Assembly: GCA_016235745.1 (NCBI GenBank)
Contig: JACRJA010000069.1
Span: 1-64,000, forward strand
Origin: Rhodocyclales bacterium
GTDB lineage: Bacteria; Pseudomonadota; Gammaproteobacteria; Burkholderiales; Rhodocyclaceae
Length of the DNA: 64,000 nt
Direction: 5' to 3'
Each line of letters starts with the position of its first letter. Positions within the stretch are counted from its first letter, which is position 1. Below the pieces are notes generated by a model that was not told where the DNA came from, did not search any database, and saw nothing but the letters and a program-made list of their open reading frames with translations. Of the stretch, positions 33,716 through 44,546 are shown piece after piece. The translations under genes were made by a program, and so were the position numbers.

Positions 33716-35443
33716 ATGACAAAGACGGCGGTCAATCCGATGCTGGTGCTGGCGGTTCCCGTCTGGCGGCAGCGGCTGATGGCGGGTTTGCTGCTCGTGC
33801 TGCTGGCGGCCCTGGTGGTGCGGGCAGCCTATCTGCAGGGGGTGCAGCGCGAGTTTCTGCAGCAGCAGGGCGAAGCGCGCTACGAGCGCCAGATCGAGGT
33901 GCCGGCCATGCGCGGGCGCGTGCTCGATCGCAACGGGCAAATTCTCGCCGATTCTTCGCCGGTAGCCAGTATCTGGGCCGATCCGGCCAAGGTGCGGGAA
34001 TGGCCGGCGGAGGATTTTGCCCGGCTGGCGCGCGTTTTGGGCATGAGTACCGATGAATTGGATCGGCGCCTCGGTCTGGGCGGACGCCGATTCGTCTACC
34101 TGCGACGGCAATTGCCTCCGGATCAGGCCCAGCCGGTGGCTCAGCTCGGCCTCGAAGGGGTGGGCGTGGTCGAAGAGTATCAGCGTTTCTATCCTCAGGG
34201 CGAGGCGTTCGCCCAGCTGGTGGGGCTCGTCGACGTCGATGGCAACGGCATCGAGGGACTGGAGGCGAGCCTGCAGGGAATGCTCCAGGGGGAGGCCGGA
34301 AAACGCCTGGTGATCCAAGACCGGCGCGGCCGCGTGGTGCAGGATTCGGTCTGGATGCAGCGACCGCGCGACGGGCGCGACGTCGTGCTCTCGCTCGATG
34401 CGCGCATCCAGCATCTCGCTTACCGGGCGCTGGAGCGGGTAGTGGAACTGCATCAGGCGCGCGCCGGCGGGGCGGTGGTGATCGACGTGCGCACGGGGGA
34501 GATTCTGGCGCTTGCCAATTGGCCCAGCTACAATCCCAACCGCCGCACGGGGCTCGACTTGAGCGAGGTGCGTAACCGCGTCGTCACCGACATCTACGAG
34601 CCCGGCTCGGTGATGAAGCCGTTGCTGGTTTCCTTGGCGCTGGAGCGCGGCAAGGTCAAGCCAGATACCCTCATCGACATCCAGGGGGGCGTCTTCCGGG
34701 TAGGCAACCACACGATCAGGGATTCGCACACCGGCGATCGGGCCTTGACGGTGTCTCAGGTGATCCAGAAGTCTTCCAACGTGGGCGTGGCCAAGATCGC
34801 GCTCGGTCTCGATGCGAGAGATCTCTGGCACCACTACCGTGCTTTCGGTTTCGGCGTCCGGCCCGATCTGCCGTTGCCCGGCGTGGCATCGGGGCGCATG
34901 CTGCCCTCCGGCTCGCTCAAGCCCATCGAGGTAGCGACCATGGCCTATGGTCATGGCATTTCCGCTTCGCTCTTGCAGCTGGCGCACGCCTATCAGGCGA
35001 TCGCCAACGACGGGGTGATGCTGCCCTTGTCGCTGATACGGCGCGATGCGCCGCCCCCGGTCTCCGCCCAGCGCCGGCTCATCTCGCCCCAGACGGCGCA
35101 GGACGTGAAGGCGATGATGGAACTCGTCACCCAGGCCGGGGGGACCGCGACGCGCGCGGCGGTGGGCGGGTATCGTACCGCCGGCAAGACGGGGACGGCG
35201 CACAAGCTCGAAAATGGCCGCTATGTGGACAAATACGTCGCTTCCTTCGTCGGCTATGCCCCGGCTTCCCAACCGAGGCTGGTGGTGGCGGTGATGATCG
35301 ACGAGCCCAAGGCGAAATCCTATTACGGTGGCATCGTGGCGGCGCCGGTGTTCGCCGAGATCGTCGGGCAGGTATTGCCCGGCCTCGGCGTGGCGCCGGA
35401 CATGCCGCCGGCAGTGGCGGCGGCCGAACGACCGCGAGGCTGA
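33716..35443 (+). CDS. ftsI: septal peptidoglycan transpeptidase FtsI (PBP3)
   Basis: Crosslinks septal peptidoglycan as partner of FtsW. The 575-residue class B penicillin-binding protein has one membrane helix (about residues 20-40) and the pedestal domain with RGRVLDRNGQILA. In the transpeptidase domain the active-site serine is in EPGSVMKP (SxxK, residues 298-301), the second motif SSN is at about 353, and KTG is in RTAGKTGTAHK at about 491. It starts 2 nt after ftsL and is followed by murE after 1 nt. Confidence 0.97.
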   Translation: MTKTAVNPMLVLAVPVWRQRLMAGLLLVLLAALVVRAAYLQGVQREFLQQQGEARYERQIEVPAMRGRVLDRNGQILADSSPVASIWADPAKVREWPAEDFARLARVLGMSTDELDRRLGLGGRRFVYLRRQLPPDQAQPVAQLGLEGVGVVEEYQRFYPQGEAFAQLVGLVDVDGNGIEGLEASLQGMLQGEAGKRLVIQDRRGRVVQDSVWMQRPRDGRDVVLSLDARIQHLAYRALERVVELHQARAGGAVVIDVRTGEILALANWPSYNPNRRTGLDLSEVRNRVVTDIYEPGSVMKPLLVSLALERGKVKPDTLIDIQGGVFRVGNHTIRDSHTGDRALTVSQVIQKSSNVGVAKIALGLDARDLWHHYRAFGFGVRPDLPLPGVASGRMLPSGSLKPIEVATMAYGHGISASLLQLAHAYQAIANDGVMLPLSLIRRDAPPPVSAQRRLISPQTAQDVKAMMELVTQAGGTATRAAVGGYRTAGKTGTAHKLENGRYVDKYVASFVGYAPASQPRLVVAVMIDEPKAKSYYGGIVAAPVFAEIVGQVLPGLGVAPDMPPAVAAAERPRG

Positions 35444-35444
35444 C

Positions 35445-36968
35445 ATGAACCCGATACGCGACATCGAGGATCTGTGGTGGGACCTGCGCCGGCGCGGGGT
35501 CTATCCGCGGGCAGTGACGCACGATTCCCGGCAAGTGGTGCCAGGCATGCTGTTCCTGGCCTGGCCGGGAGAGAAGACCGACGGCAGGAACTACCTCGCC
35601 CAGGCGCTTGCCGCCGGCGCGGAGGCGGTGGTCTATGAGGCTGGGGATGGTTGGGCCCCTCCGCCCGAATTGGCGAATGTAGTGCCCATGATCGCCGTGG
35701 AGGGGCTGCGGGCCATGGCCGGCCTTCTCGCCGATCGCGTCTATGGCTCGCCGTCGCAGACGCTGTGGGTGGCGGGCGTCACCGGCACCAATGGCAAGAC
35801 GACCACCAGCCAATGGCTGGCGCAGACGCTGGAGGCGCTCGGGGTGGCTTGCGGCGTGATCGGCACGCTCGGCTGCGGGCGCATCGGCCGTCTGGAGGAC
35901 CAGGGATTCACCACGCCCGAGGCGCCCCAGATCCATGCCTGGCTGCGGCGCTTCGTCGATGCCGGCTGCCAGGCGGCAGTGATGGAGGTTTCCTCCATCG
36001 GCCTGGTGCAGGATCGCGTCGCTGGTGTGCGCTTCGACGTGGCGATCTTCACCAACCTCACGCGCGATCACCTTGATTATCACGGAAGCATGGAAGCGTA
36101 TGCGGCGGCCAAACGGCGTCTCTTCGAGCGGCCGGAGCTGCGTGCGGCGGTGATCGACGTGGACGACCCCGTGGGCGAGGCGATCGCGCGCGAGTGCGCC
36201 GCCCGCGGGCTGGAGACCTGGGCGGTGAGCCTGCGGGCGCGTCCGGCGTTGCCGGGCGTGCGCCCTTTGTGGCTCGCCGAGCCGCCGCGCGAGGGCACGA
36301 GCGGCCAGCGCTTGACCCTCGCGCTCGAGGATCGCACGCTGCCCATGCACCTGCCGGCCTTCGGCACTTTCAACGCCGGTAACGCGCTGTTGGCGCTGGG
36401 GGCGTTGCTGGCGCGCGGCGTGGCGCTCGAGCGGGCGGCGGCGGTGCTGGGGCGGGTAGTGCCGCCGCCGGGGCGGATGCAGTGGATCGGGGGGGTGGCC
36501 GAGCCCTTGGTGGTGATCGACTATGCCCACACGCCCAATGCCCTCGAGCAGGTGATCTCGGCGCTGGTGCCCACGGCGCGGGCCCGTGGCGGGCGGCTCG
36601 TCGTCGTCTTCGGTTGCGGCGGAGATCGGGACCGGGGCAAGCGCCCCCTCATGGGCACGGTGGCGGCGCGCGCCGACGCCTTGATCGTCACTTCCGACAA
36701 CCCTCGTTCCGAACCGCCCGAGGCGATCATCGCCGACATCCTCGCCGGCATCGAACGCAGCGACATCCTCGTCGAGCCCGACCGGGCCAAGGCCATCGCC
36801 CAGGCGATCGAAACGGCTGGCGCCGACGACGTGATTCTGCTCGCCGGCAAGGGGCACGAACCCTATCAGGAGATCGCCGGCGTGCGTCATCCCTTCAGCG
36901 ACCAGCAGGAAGCCGAGGCGGCCCTGGCACGCTGGCGCGAGCGCAATCTCTTCCCGGAGTTGCCGTGA
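35445..36968 (+). CDS. murE: UDP-MurNAc-L-Ala-D-Glu:meso-diaminopimelate ligase
   Basis: Adds the third amino acid of the peptidoglycan stem. The 507-residue Mur ligase carries VTHDSRQVVPGMLFLA, ATP loop VAGVTGTNGKTTTSQWLA, MEVSSIGLVQDRV, FTNLTRDHLDYHGSM and VVIDYAHTPNALEQV. DNPRSEPPEAI includes the DNPR motif that recognises meso-diaminopimelate rather than lysine. The C-terminal LLAGKGHEPYQEI is typical. It overlaps murF by 4 nt (GTGA). Confidence 0.97.
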   Translation: MNPIRDIEDLWWDLRRRGVYPRAVTHDSRQVVPGMLFLAWPGEKTDGRNYLAQALAAGAEAVVYEAGDGWAPPPELANVVPMIAVEGLRAMAGLLADRVYGSPSQTLWVAGVTGTNGKTTTSQWLAQTLEALGVACGVIGTLGCGRIGRLEDQGFTTPEAPQIHAWLRRFVDAGCQAAVMEVSSIGLVQDRVAGVRFDVAIFTNLTRDHLDYHGSMEAYAAAKRRLFERPELRAAVIDVDDPVGEAIARECAARGLETWAVSLRARPALPGVRPLWLAEPPREGTSGQRLTLALEDRTLPMHLPAFGTFNAGNALLALGALLARGVALERAAAVLGRVVPPPGRMQWIGGVAEPLVVIDYAHTPNALEQVISALVPTARARGGRLVVVFGCGGDRDRGKRPLMGTVAARADALIVTSDNPRSEPPEAIIADILAGIERSDILVEPDRAKAIAQAIETAGADDVILLAGKGHEPYQEIAGVRHPFSDQQEAEAALARWRERNLFPELP

Positions 36969-38356
36969 GAGCGTCGCTTGCAGAGCTCGCCGATCTGCTC
37001 GCCGGGCAAGGGGAGCAGGTCGAACTCGTCGGCTGCGGCGAGCGTGAGATCACCGGCGTGGAGATCGACTCGCGCGTCCCGCTCGCGGGCAGGCTCTTCG
37101 TTGCCTTGCGCGGCGCGCGTTTCGACGGACACGACTTCGTCGCCGCGGCGCTAGCCGCCGGGGCGGCCGCCGCCCTGGTCGAACGGCGCTGGTGGGCGTC
37201 GCGGCAGCCGGCAGGGAGCTTCCTCCTGGTGGAGGATGCCCGCCGCGCGCTCGCCCGGCTCGCCGCTGCTTGGCGGGCACGTTTCCCCGAGCCGCTGGTC
37301 GGCATCACCGGCAGCAACGGCAAGACCACCGTCAAGGAAATGACGGCGGCGATCCTGCGCGCGCACTTCGGGGCGGAGGCGGTGCTCGCCACGCGCGGCA
37401 ACCGCAACAACGACATCGGTTTGCCGCTCACCCTGCTGGAGCTCGAAGCAGCTCACCGCGCGGCGGTGTGCGAGCTGGGCATCAACCGTCCCGGCGAGAT
37501 GGCGCTGCTGGCCGCCATCGCTTGCCCCGACGTCGCGCTGGTGACCACGGCGCAGCGCGCCCACCTCGAGGGCTTCGGCATGCTCGACACCGTGGCGCGC
37601 GAGAAAGGGCAGATCTACCGCTTCCTTGCGCCCGACGGGACGGCGCTCATTCCTGCCGACGATCCTCATGCCGCCCTGTGGCGGGAGATGGCGGCGGGTC
37701 GTCGCGTGCTCACCTTCGGCCGTGGCGGCGAGGTCTCCGGCACGGCCGAGCCCTTGCCCTGGGGTTGGCGCGTGCAGGTGTGTGCGCCAAGGGGGGAGGT
37801 GGCCTTCACGCTGCCGCTGCCGGGGCGGCACAACGTGCACAACGCGCTCGCGGCGATCGCCTGCGCCGTGGCGCTGGAGGTGCCGCTCGAGACGGCGGCC
37901 GGCGCGCTTGCCGCCTTCGTCCCCGTGCCCGGACGGCTGCAACCGGTCCCGGGCGAGCAGGGGGCTTTGCTCATCGACGACACCTACAACGCCAATCCGG
38001 ACTCCATGCGCGCGGCGATCGAGGTCCTCGCGGCGCTGCCCCAGCCGCGCAAGCTGCTCGTGCTCGGCGACATGGGCGAGGTAGGTCCCGAGGCGCCGCG
38101 GCTGCATGCGGCGCTGGGGCAATACGCGCGCACGGCGGGCATCGAGCGGCTGTTCACCTTGGGCGAGCTCGCGCGCGAGGCCGCCACGGCGTTTGGCCGA
38201 ACGGCGGAATCTTTCGCCGAACTGGAGCCGCTCGTGCAGCGGCTGCGCGCGGAGCTCTCGCCGCAGACGGCGGTATTGGTCAAAGGGTCCCGTTTCATGC
38301 GCATGGAACGGGTGGTTTCCGCGCTCGCGGCTCGGGCCGCGGCGCATCGAGGGTGA
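36965..38356 (+). CDS. murF: UDP-MurNAc-tripeptide:D-alanyl-D-alanine ligase
   Basis: Adds the D-Ala-D-Ala made by Ddl, completing UDP-MurNAc-pentapeptide. The 463-residue protein shows [23 protein letters not shown] loop [67 protein letters not shown] and [10 protein letters not shown]. It begins at GTG, overlapping the murE stop. mraY follows after 4 nt. Confidence 0.97.
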   Translation: MRASLAELADLLAGQGEQVELVGCGEREITGVEIDSRVPLAGRLFVALRGARFDGHDFVAAALAAGAAAALVERRWWASRQPAGSFLLVEDARRALARLAAAWRARFPEPLVGITGSNGKTTVKEMTAAILRAHFGAEAVLATRGNRNNDIGLPLTLLELEAAHRAAVCELGINRPGEMALLAAIACPDVALVTTAQRAHLEGFGMLDTVAREKGQIYRFLAPDGTALIPADDPHAALWREMAAGRRVLTFGRGGEVSGTAEPLPWGWRVQVCAPRGEVAFTLPLPGRHNVHNALAAIACAVALEVPLETAAGALAAFVPVPGRLQPVPGEQGALLIDDTYNANPDSMRAAIEVLAALPQPRKLLVLGDMGEVGPEAPRLHAALGQYARTAGIERLFTLGELAREAATAFGRTAESFAELEPLVQRLRAELSPQTAVLVKGSRFMRMERVVSALAARAAAHRG

Positions 38357-38360
38357 TTCG

Positions 38361-39449
38361 ATGCTTTTGGAATTGGCGCTTTGGCTGGGGCAGGATATCC
38401 GGGCGTTCAACGTCTTCGGCTACATCACGCTGCGTACGGTATTGGCGACGATGACGGCGCTCTTCGTCTCCTTTGCGTTGGGGCCGCGCCTGATCCGCTG
38501 GCTCGCGGCGAAAAAGATCGGGCAGGCGGTGCGCAGCGACGGGCCGCAGACCCATCTGGTGAAATCCGGCACGCCAACCATGGGCGGAGCGCTGATCTTG
38601 CTCGCCGTCTCGGTGACGGTGCTGCTGTGGGGGGACCTGACCAACCGCTACGTGTGGACCGTCTGGCTCGTCACCCTCGGCTTCGGCGCCGTGGGCTGGG
38701 TTGACGACTGGCGCAAGGTGGTGCGGCGCGATCCCAAAGGCTTGCCCAGCCGCTGGAAGTATCTGTGGACCTCGGCGATCGCGCTCGCGGCAAGCCTCTA
38801 TCTGGGGCTTGCCGCCACCGAGCCGGTGCAGACCCAGCTGATCGTGCCGTTCTTCAAGGAAGTGGCGATCCCTTTGGGGACGGCTGGTTTCGTGCTGCTG
38901 TCCTACTTCGTCATCAACGGCACCGGCCACGCGGTCAATCTCACCGACGGGCTCGACGGCTTGGCGGTGACGCCGGCGGTGATGGTGACCGGGGCGCTGG
39001 CGATTTTTTCCTACGTGGCGGGGCACGCGGTGTTCGCCCGCTACCTGGGGGTGCCCTACATTCCCGGCGCGGGGGAACTCGCGGTCTTCTGCGGGGCGCT
39101 GTGCGGCGCCGGGCTGGGTTTTCTGTGGTTCAACGCCCATCCGGCGCAGGTGTTCATGGGCGACGTAGGGGCGCTCGCGCTGGGCGCGGCCATGGGCACC
39201 ATCGCGGTGATCGTGCGTCAGGAGCTGGTGCTCTTCATCATGGGCGGCCTGTTCGTGGCCGAGGCACTGTCGGTGATGCTGCAGGTGGGCTACTTCAAGT
39301 GGTCCGGCGGCAAGCGCATCCTGCGTATGGCGCCGCTGCACCACCATTTCGAACTCGGAGGCTGGAAAGAGACCCAGGTGGTGATCCGTTTCTGGATCGT
39401 CACCTTGATGCTGGTGCTCTTCGGCCTCTCCACCTTGAAACTGCGGTGA
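38361..39449 (+). CDS. mraY: phospho-N-acetylmuramoyl-pentapeptide transferase (lipid I synthase)
   Basis: Transfers phospho-MurNAc-pentapeptide to undecaprenyl phosphate in the inner membrane, giving lipid I. The 362-residue polytopic protein (about ten helices) has [12 protein letters not shown], the catalytic [14 protein letters not shown] aspartates, [34 protein letters not shown] and [15 protein letters not shown]. The stop codon is immediately followed by the murD ATG. Confidence 0.97.
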   Translation: MLLELALWLGQDIRAFNVFGYITLRTVLATMTALFVSFALGPRLIRWLAAKKIGQAVRSDGPQTHLVKSGTPTMGGALILLAVSVTVLLWGDLTNRYVWTVWLVTLGFGAVGWVDDWRKVVRRDPKGLPSRWKYLWTSAIALAASLYLGLAATEPVQTQLIVPFFKEVAIPLGTAGFVLLSYFVINGTGHAVNLTDGLDGLAVTPAVMVTGALAIFSYVAGHAVFARYLGVPYIPGAGELAVFCGALCGAGLGFLWFNAHPAQVFMGDVGALALGAAMGTIAVIVRQELVLFIMGGLFVAEALSVMLQVGYFKWSGGKRILRMAPLHHHFELGGWKETQVVIRFWIVTLMLVLFGLSTLKLR

Positions 39450-40829
39450 ATGGCGATGGATCTGGTGCTGGGACTCGGTTTGAGCGGTGAGGCGATGGTG
39501 CGCTGGCTCGTGCATCGGGGAGTGCCCGTGCGCGCCGCCGACACTCGGGTTCGGCCTCCGGGCGCGGCCGGACTGGATGCCGCCTTGCCGCCCGAATGCC
39601 TGGCTCTGGGCCGGCCGTTCGAAGCCTCGCTGCTCGAGGGGGTCGAACGGGTGTGGCTCTCGCCGGGGCTGTCGCCCGACTTGCCGCTGTGCCGGCAAGC
39701 GCGCGCGCGCGGAATTCCCGTAGCGGGGGAGTTGGCGCTCTTCTACGAGGCCTGGCTGGCGCGCGGCCGTCCGGGGCGGCTCGTGGCGGTGACCGGTACC
39801 AACGGCAAGACCACGACCACGGCGCTTGCGGCGCATCTGTTGCGACACGCCGGGCTCGATGCGCTCGCTGCCGGCAACATCGCTCCGGCCATCCTCACCG
39901 CCGCGCGCGAGCGCGAGGAGGCAGGGCAGCCCTGGCCGGAGGTCTGGGTGCTGGAGGTGTCGAGCTTCCAGCTGGAGACGGCTGGCCCCTTTGCCGCGCA
40001 CGCAGCGGTGGTGCTGAACGTCACCGAGGATCACCTCGACCGGCACGGTTCGCTCGCGGCGTATGCCGCCCTCAAGGCGCGCGTCTATGAGGGCGTGGAG
40101 ACGGCGGTGGTGGTGCGCGACGACGCGCTCGTGCGCGACATGGCCCGCAGCGCAGCGCGGCGGGTGACGGTGGGTGGCGACGCGCCGCCCTCGGAGGCGG
40201 ATTTCGGCGTGCATGAGGGCTGGTTCGTGCGCGGCCCGCAGCGCCTCGCGCCGCGTTCGATCCTGCCTCTGCCGGGGCGGCACAACGAGATCGATGCGCT
40301 CGCGGCGCTCGTGCTCGCCGAGGCGATGGGCGTGGCGCCGGAGGCGGCGATCGAGGGTTTTGCCTCGTTCCAAGGGCTGCCGCACCGGGTCGAGACGGTG
40401 GCGGTGCGCGCTGACGGGGTGCGCTTCATCGACGATTCGAAAGGCACGAACGTAGGGGCGACGATCGCGGCGCTCGCCGGGTTTGATGCGCCGGTGATCC
40501 TGATCGCCGGCGGCGATGGCAAAGGGCAGTCGTTCGCGCCGCTCGCGCAGGCGGCGCGCGATCGGGTGCGTCTGGCGCTCTTGATCGGGCGCGATGCGCC
40601 GGCGCTGGAAGCCGCCTTCGCCCAGGCGGGCGTGCCGGCGCGCCGATGCGCTTCGCTGCCCGAGGCGGTGGCGGCGGCCGATGCGGCGGCTCGGCCGGGC
40701 GAGGCGGTGCTGCTGTCGCCGGCTTGTGCGAGCCTGGACATGTTCCGCGACTATGCGCACCGCTCCGAGGTATTCGTGGCGGCGATCCGGTCCTTGCCGG
40801 GCGGGGAGGGGCGATGGTCGATGCGCTGA
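39450..40829 (+). CDS. murD: UDP-N-acetylmuramoyl-L-alanine:D-glutamate ligase
   Basis: Adds D-glutamate to UDP-MurNAc-L-Ala. The 459-residue protein has a short N-terminus (LVLGLGLSGEAMVRWLVHRG), WLSPGLSPDLPL, ATP loop VAVTGTNGKTTTTALAAHLL, EVSSFQLETAGPF, LNVTEDHLDRHGSL, FIDDSKGTNVGATIAAL, AGGDGKGQSF and LLSPACASLDMFRDYAHR. It begins directly at the mraY stop and overlaps ftsW by 16 nt. Confidence 0.96.
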   Translation: MAMDLVLGLGLSGEAMVRWLVHRGVPVRAADTRVRPPGAAGLDAALPPECLALGRPFEASLLEGVERVWLSPGLSPDLPLCRQARARGIPVAGELALFYEAWLARGRPGRLVAVTGTNGKTTTTALAAHLLRHAGLDALAAGNIAPAILTAAREREEAGQPWPEVWVLEVSSFQLETAGPFAAHAAVVLNVTEDHLDRHGSLAAYAALKARVYEGVETAVVVRDDALVRDMARSAARRVTVGGDAPPSEADFGVHEGWFVRGPQRLAPRSILPLPGRHNEIDALAALVLAEAMGVAPEAAIEGFASFQGLPHRVETVAVRADGVRFIDDSKGTNVGATIAALAGFDAPVILIAGGDGKGQSFAPLAQAARDRVRLALLIGRDAPALEAAFAQAGVPARRCASLPEAVAAADAAARPGEAVLLSPACASLDMFRDYAHRSEVFVAAIRSLPGGEGRWSMR

Positions 40830-42037
40830 TCCGCCGCTGGTTCGGTCGCGGGCCGGACCGCCTCACCGATGCGGCCGTGCGCCATGCAGGGCAGGTGCCG
40901 CCGGTACGCTTCGGGGAATTCGACCTGGCACTCTTCTGGGCGGTAACGGCGCTCACCCTCTTCGGGCTGGTGATGGTTTATTCGGCAAGCATCGCCTTCG
41001 CCGACGAGTCGCGCGCCACGGGGGGCAGTGCGAGCTTCTTCCTGGTGCGTCAGACGGTGTTCGTCCTCGTGGGGGCGGCGCTGGCTTGGGGGGCATTCCG
41101 GGTCCCGATGCGGGTGTGGCAGTCGCTCACTCCCTGGATCTTCCTGTTGGGCGTGGCGCTATTGATCCTGGTGTTGGTGCCAGGGATCGGCAAGGTGGTC
41201 AATGGCTCGCGGCGCTGGATCCCGCTGGGGCCGGTCAATCTGCAGCCGTCCGAATTCATGAAGCTCTTCGTCGCCTTCTACGCCGCGGACTACACGGTGC
41301 GCAAGCTGCGCTTCATGGCCAGTTTCTGGCGCGGTTTCCTGCCGCTCGCCTTCGTCGTGGTGCTGGTGGGGGCGTTGCTGCTGTTGCAGCCGGACTTCGG
41401 GGCCTTGGCCGTGATCAGCGCCATCGCCTTCGGCGTGCTCTTCCTGGGCGGGCTGAGGCTGCGCATCTTCTTTGCGCTGCTGGTGCTCGCCGGCTTCGCC
41501 TTCGCCGGCTTGATCCTGAGTTCCGAATACCGCCGCCAGCGCCTCTTCGCCTTCCTCGATCCCTGGGCTGACCCTTTGGGCAAGGGCTATCAGCTCACCC
41601 ACGCGCTGATTGCCTTCGGCCGCGGCGAGTGGTTCGGCGTCGGACTGGGCGGCAGCGTGGAGAAGCTCTTCTATCTGCCCGAGGCGCATACCGATTTCCT
41701 GCTCGCGGTGGTGGGCGAAGAACTCGGCTGGGTGGGGGTGTGCGCCGTAGTGGCGCTCTTTGCGCTGGTCATCTGGCGCACCTTCGCCATCGGCCGGGGG
41801 CTGGTGTGCGTCGAGCAGTATTTCTCGGGGCTGGCGGTGTTCGGCATCGGCTTGTGGATCGGGGTGCAGGCGCTCATCAACATGGGGGTGAATCTCGGTC
41901 TGCTGCCGACCAAGGGGTTGACGCTGCCCTTCATGAGCTATGGCGGTTCGGGTATCATCGCCAACCTCGTGGCCATGGCGGTGGTATTGCGGGCTGACTG
42001 GGAGCTGCGCTGCCTGCGGCGAGGGGTGCGGATATGA
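40814..42037 (+). CDS. ftsW: septal peptidoglycan glycosyltransferase FtsW (SEDS family)
   Basis: Polymerises lipid II at the septum together with FtsI. The 407-residue polytopic protein has a soluble N-terminal tail of about 40 residues and the SEDS features WALTLFGLVMVYSASIA-like helix 1 (here AVTALTLFGLVMVYSAS), GSRRWIPLGPVNLQPSEFMKL, LLLQPDFGALAVI, EAHTDFLLAVVGEELGWVG with the catalytic aspartate, and LTLPFMSYGGSGIIANL. It lies inside the murD-murG run and overlaps both neighbours. Confidence 0.96.
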   Translation: MVDALIRRWFGRGPDRLTDAAVRHAGQVPPVRFGEFDLALFWAVTALTLFGLVMVYSASIAFADESRATGGSASFFLVRQTVFVLVGAALAWGAFRVPMRVWQSLTPWIFLLGVALLILVLVPGIGKVVNGSRRWIPLGPVNLQPSEFMKLFVAFYAADYTVRKLRFMASFWRGFLPLAFVVVLVGALLLLQPDFGALAVISAIAFGVLFLGGLRLRIFFALLVLAGFAFAGLILSSEYRRQRLFAFLDPWADPLGKGYQLTHALIAFGRGEWFGVGLGGSVEKLFYLPEAHTDFLLAVVGEELGWVGVCAVVALFALVIWRTFAIGRGLVCVEQYFSGLAVFGIGLWIGVQALINMGVNLGLLPTKGLTLPFMSYGGSGIIANLVAMAVVLRADWELRCLRRGVRI

Positions 42038-43107
42038 GCAAGCAGACTGCACTCGTGATGGCTGGTGGCACCGGCGGGCACATCTTCCCGGCGCTGGCGG
42101 TGGCCGAATGCCTGCGCGAGCGCGGCTGGCGCGTGGTCTGGCTCGGCAACGAGGGGGCGATGGAATCCCGCCTCGTGCCGCCGCGCGGGTTCGAATTCGT
42201 TTCGCTCGGTTTCGGCGCCTTGCGCGGCAAGGGGTTGGGGCGCAAACTGAAGCTGCCGTTTTCCTTGACGGCGGCGGTTGCGCGCGCCCTGCGTCTGTTC
42301 GTGCAGGTGCGCCCGGGCGTGGTGCTCGGCATGGGCGGTTACGTGAGCTTTCCCGGCGCGCTGGCCGCGCGCCTGCGGAGCGTCCCGCTCGTGGTGCACG
42401 AGCAGAACGCCGTGGCCGGGCTGGCGAACCGGGTGCTGGCGCGTCTGGCCGATGCCGTGCTCACGGGTTTTCCCGGGGCGCTGCCGGGCGGGCGCTGGGT
42501 GGGCAACCCGGTGCGGCGCGAGCTCACCGACGTGCCGCCGCCCGAGATGCGCTTTGCCGGACGGCAAGGACCTTTGCGCCTGCTGGTGGTGGGGGGAAGC
42601 CTCGGGGCTAAGGCGCTCAACGAAGTCATGCCGGCGGCCCTGGCGCGGCTGGCGCCGCACGAGCGTCCCGTGGTGACGCACCAGTCGGGTAGCGCCCATT
42701 TCGCGGCTTTGCAGGCAGAATACGCGCGCCATGGCCTCGAGGCGCGCCTTGTTCCCTTCATCGAGGGCATGGGGGAGGCGCTCTCCCAGGCCGATCTGGT
42801 CGTGTCGCGCGCCGGAGCGATGACGGTGGCGGAGCTTGCCGCCGTCGGGGTGGGGGCGGTGCTGGTGCCCTTCCCCCATGCGGTCGACGACCATCAAACG
42901 GCGAACGCGCGCTTTCTCGTCGCAGGCGGCGCGGCGCGCTTGCTGCCGCAGTCCGAGCTCACGCCCGAGGGGCTGGCGGAACTGCTGCGGGGGTTCGACC
43001 GTGAGCGTTGCCGGCAGATGGCGCTTGCCGCCCGCGCGCTCGCCCGGCCCGAGGCGACCCAGACGCTTGCCGACGAACTCGAACGATTGGCAAAGGATAG
43101 GACATGA
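42034..43107 (+). CDS. murG: UDP-GlcNAc:lipid I N-acetylglucosaminyltransferase
   Basis: Makes lipid II on the cytoplasmic membrane face. The 357-residue GT28 enzyme has the G-loops [19 protein letters not shown] and [73 protein letters not shown] and [17 protein letters not shown]. Length and order are normal. It overlaps ftsW and murC by 4 nt each. Confidence 0.97.
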   Translation: MSKQTALVMAGGTGGHIFPALAVAECLRERGWRVVWLGNEGAMESRLVPPRGFEFVSLGFGALRGKGLGRKLKLPFSLTAAVARALRLFVQVRPGVVLGMGGYVSFPGALAARLRSVPLVVHEQNAVAGLANRVLARLADAVLTGFPGALPGGRWVGNPVRRELTDVPPPEMRFAGRQGPLRLLVVGGSLGAKALNEVMPAALARLAPHERPVVTHQSGSAHFAALQAEYARHGLEARLVPFIEGMGEALSQADLVVSRAGAMTVAELAAVGVGAVLVPFPHAVDDHQTANARFLVAGGAARLLPQSELTPEGLAELLRGFDRERCRQMALAARALARPEATQTLADELERLAKDRT

Positions 43108-44546
43108 AACACCGCGTCAAACGCGTGCACTTCGTCGGCATCGGCGGGGTGGGGATGAGCGGCATCGCCGAGGTGCTCTCGCACCTGGGGTTCGACGTGA
43201 GCGGCTCGGATTTGGCCGAGAGCGCGACGCTCGCGCGTCTGCGCGCGCTTGGCGTACGGGTGATGGTGGGGCATGCGGCCGAACACGTGGCCGGGGCTGA
43301 CGCCGTGGTGGTTTCCTCGGCGGTGGCGGCGGACAACCCCGAGGTGCTCGCCGCGCGCGCGGCCGGCATTCCAGTGGTGCCGCGGGCCCAGATGCTGGCC
43401 GAGCTGATGCGCTTCAAACAGGGCATCGCGATCGCTGGCACCCACGGCAAGACGACGACGACTTCTCTGGTGGCGAGCATCCTCGCCGAGGGGGGGCTCG
43501 ATCCGACTTTCGTCATCGGCGGGCGTCTGATCGCCGCCGGCAGCAACGCCCGGCTGGGCCAGGGGGAATACCTGGTGGCCGAGGCCGACGAGTCGGATGC
43601 CTCTTTCCTGCATCTCTCGCCGGTGATGGCGGTGGTCACCAACATCGATGCCGATCACATGTCCACCTACGGCCACGACTTCGAGCGGCTCAAGAGCGCC
43701 TTCGTCGATTTCCTGCACCGCCTGCCTTTCTGGGGCGTGGCGGTGCTCTGCCTGGACGATCCGCACGTCGCCTCCATCGTGCCGCGGCTCGAGCGCCCGA
43801 TGGTGGGCTATGGCTTGAACCCGGAGGCAACGGTGCGCGCCGAGGACGTGCGCGCCGAGCGCGGGAAGATGTTCTTCACCGCCGTGCGGCGCAACGGGTG
43901 CGAGACGCGCCTGCCGGTCGAATTGAACCTCTCCGGCCTGCACAACGTGCGCAACGCGCTCGCGGCGATCGCCGTGGCGAGCGAGCTGCACGTGCCCGAC
44001 GAGGCGATCGTGCGGGCGCTGGCGGGCTTCCAGGGCGTGGGGCGGCGTTTCCAGCGCTATGGGGATCTGCCCATCGTCGCGAATGACGGTACGGTGCGCG
44101 GCACCTACGCCCTCATCGACGACTATGGGCATCACCCGGTGGAGATGCAGGCCACGCTGGACGCGGTGCGCCTGGCCTTTCCGGGGCGGCGCGTGGTGGT
44201 CGTCTTCCAGCCGCACCGCTACAGCCGCACGCGCGACTGCTTCGAGGACTTCGTGCGGGTGCTCTCCGAAGTCGATGCCCTGGTGCTGCTGGAGGTCTAC
44301 CCGGCCGGCGAGGAGCCGATTCCGGCGGCCGACGGGCGCAGCCTTGCGCGGGCGCTGCGGCTGCGCGGCAAGATCGAGCCGTTCTTCGTCGAGCAGCTCG
44401 ATGAAGTCTCGGCGGTGCTGCCGCAGGTGGTGCGCGACGGCGACGTGGTCGTGACCATGGGAGCGGGCTCGATCGGGCGGCTGCCGGCGCGTCTGGTGCA
44501 GGAATCCGCCGCCGTGGCGGCGGCGAACGAGGAGCGGGCGGCGTGA
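43104..44546 (+). CDS. murC: UDP-N-acetylmuramate:L-alanine ligase
   Basis: First stem-peptide ligase of peptidoglycan synthesis. The 480-residue protein begins [22 protein letters not shown] and has [31 protein letters not shown] loop [63 protein letters not shown] and [19 protein letters not shown]. The NIDADHM block distinguishes it from the recycling ligase Mpl at 24208. murB is not present between murC and ddl. Both neighbouring junctions overlap by 4 nt. Confidence 0.97.
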   Translation: MKHRVKRVHFVGIGGVGMSGIAEVLSHLGFDVSGSDLAESATLARLRALGVRVMVGHAAEHVAGADAVVVSSAVAADNPEVLAARAAGIPVVPRAQMLAELMRFKQGIAIAGTHGKTTTTSLVASILAEGGLDPTFVIGGRLIAAGSNARLGQGEYLVAEADESDASFLHLSPVMAVVTNIDADHMSTYGHDFERLKSAFVDFLHRLPFWGVAVLCLDDPHVASIVPRLERPMVGYGLNPEATVRAEDVRAERGKMFFTAVRRNGCETRLPVELNLSGLHNVRNALAAIAVASELHVPDEAIVRALAGFQGVGRRFQRYGDLPIVANDGTVRGTYALIDDYGHHPVEMQATLDAVRLAFPGRRVVVVFQPHRYSRTRDCFEDFVRVLSEVDALVLLEVYPAGEEPIPAADGRSLARALRLRGKIEPFFVEQLDEVSAVLPQVVRDGDVVVTMGAGSIGRLPARLVQESAAVAAANEERAA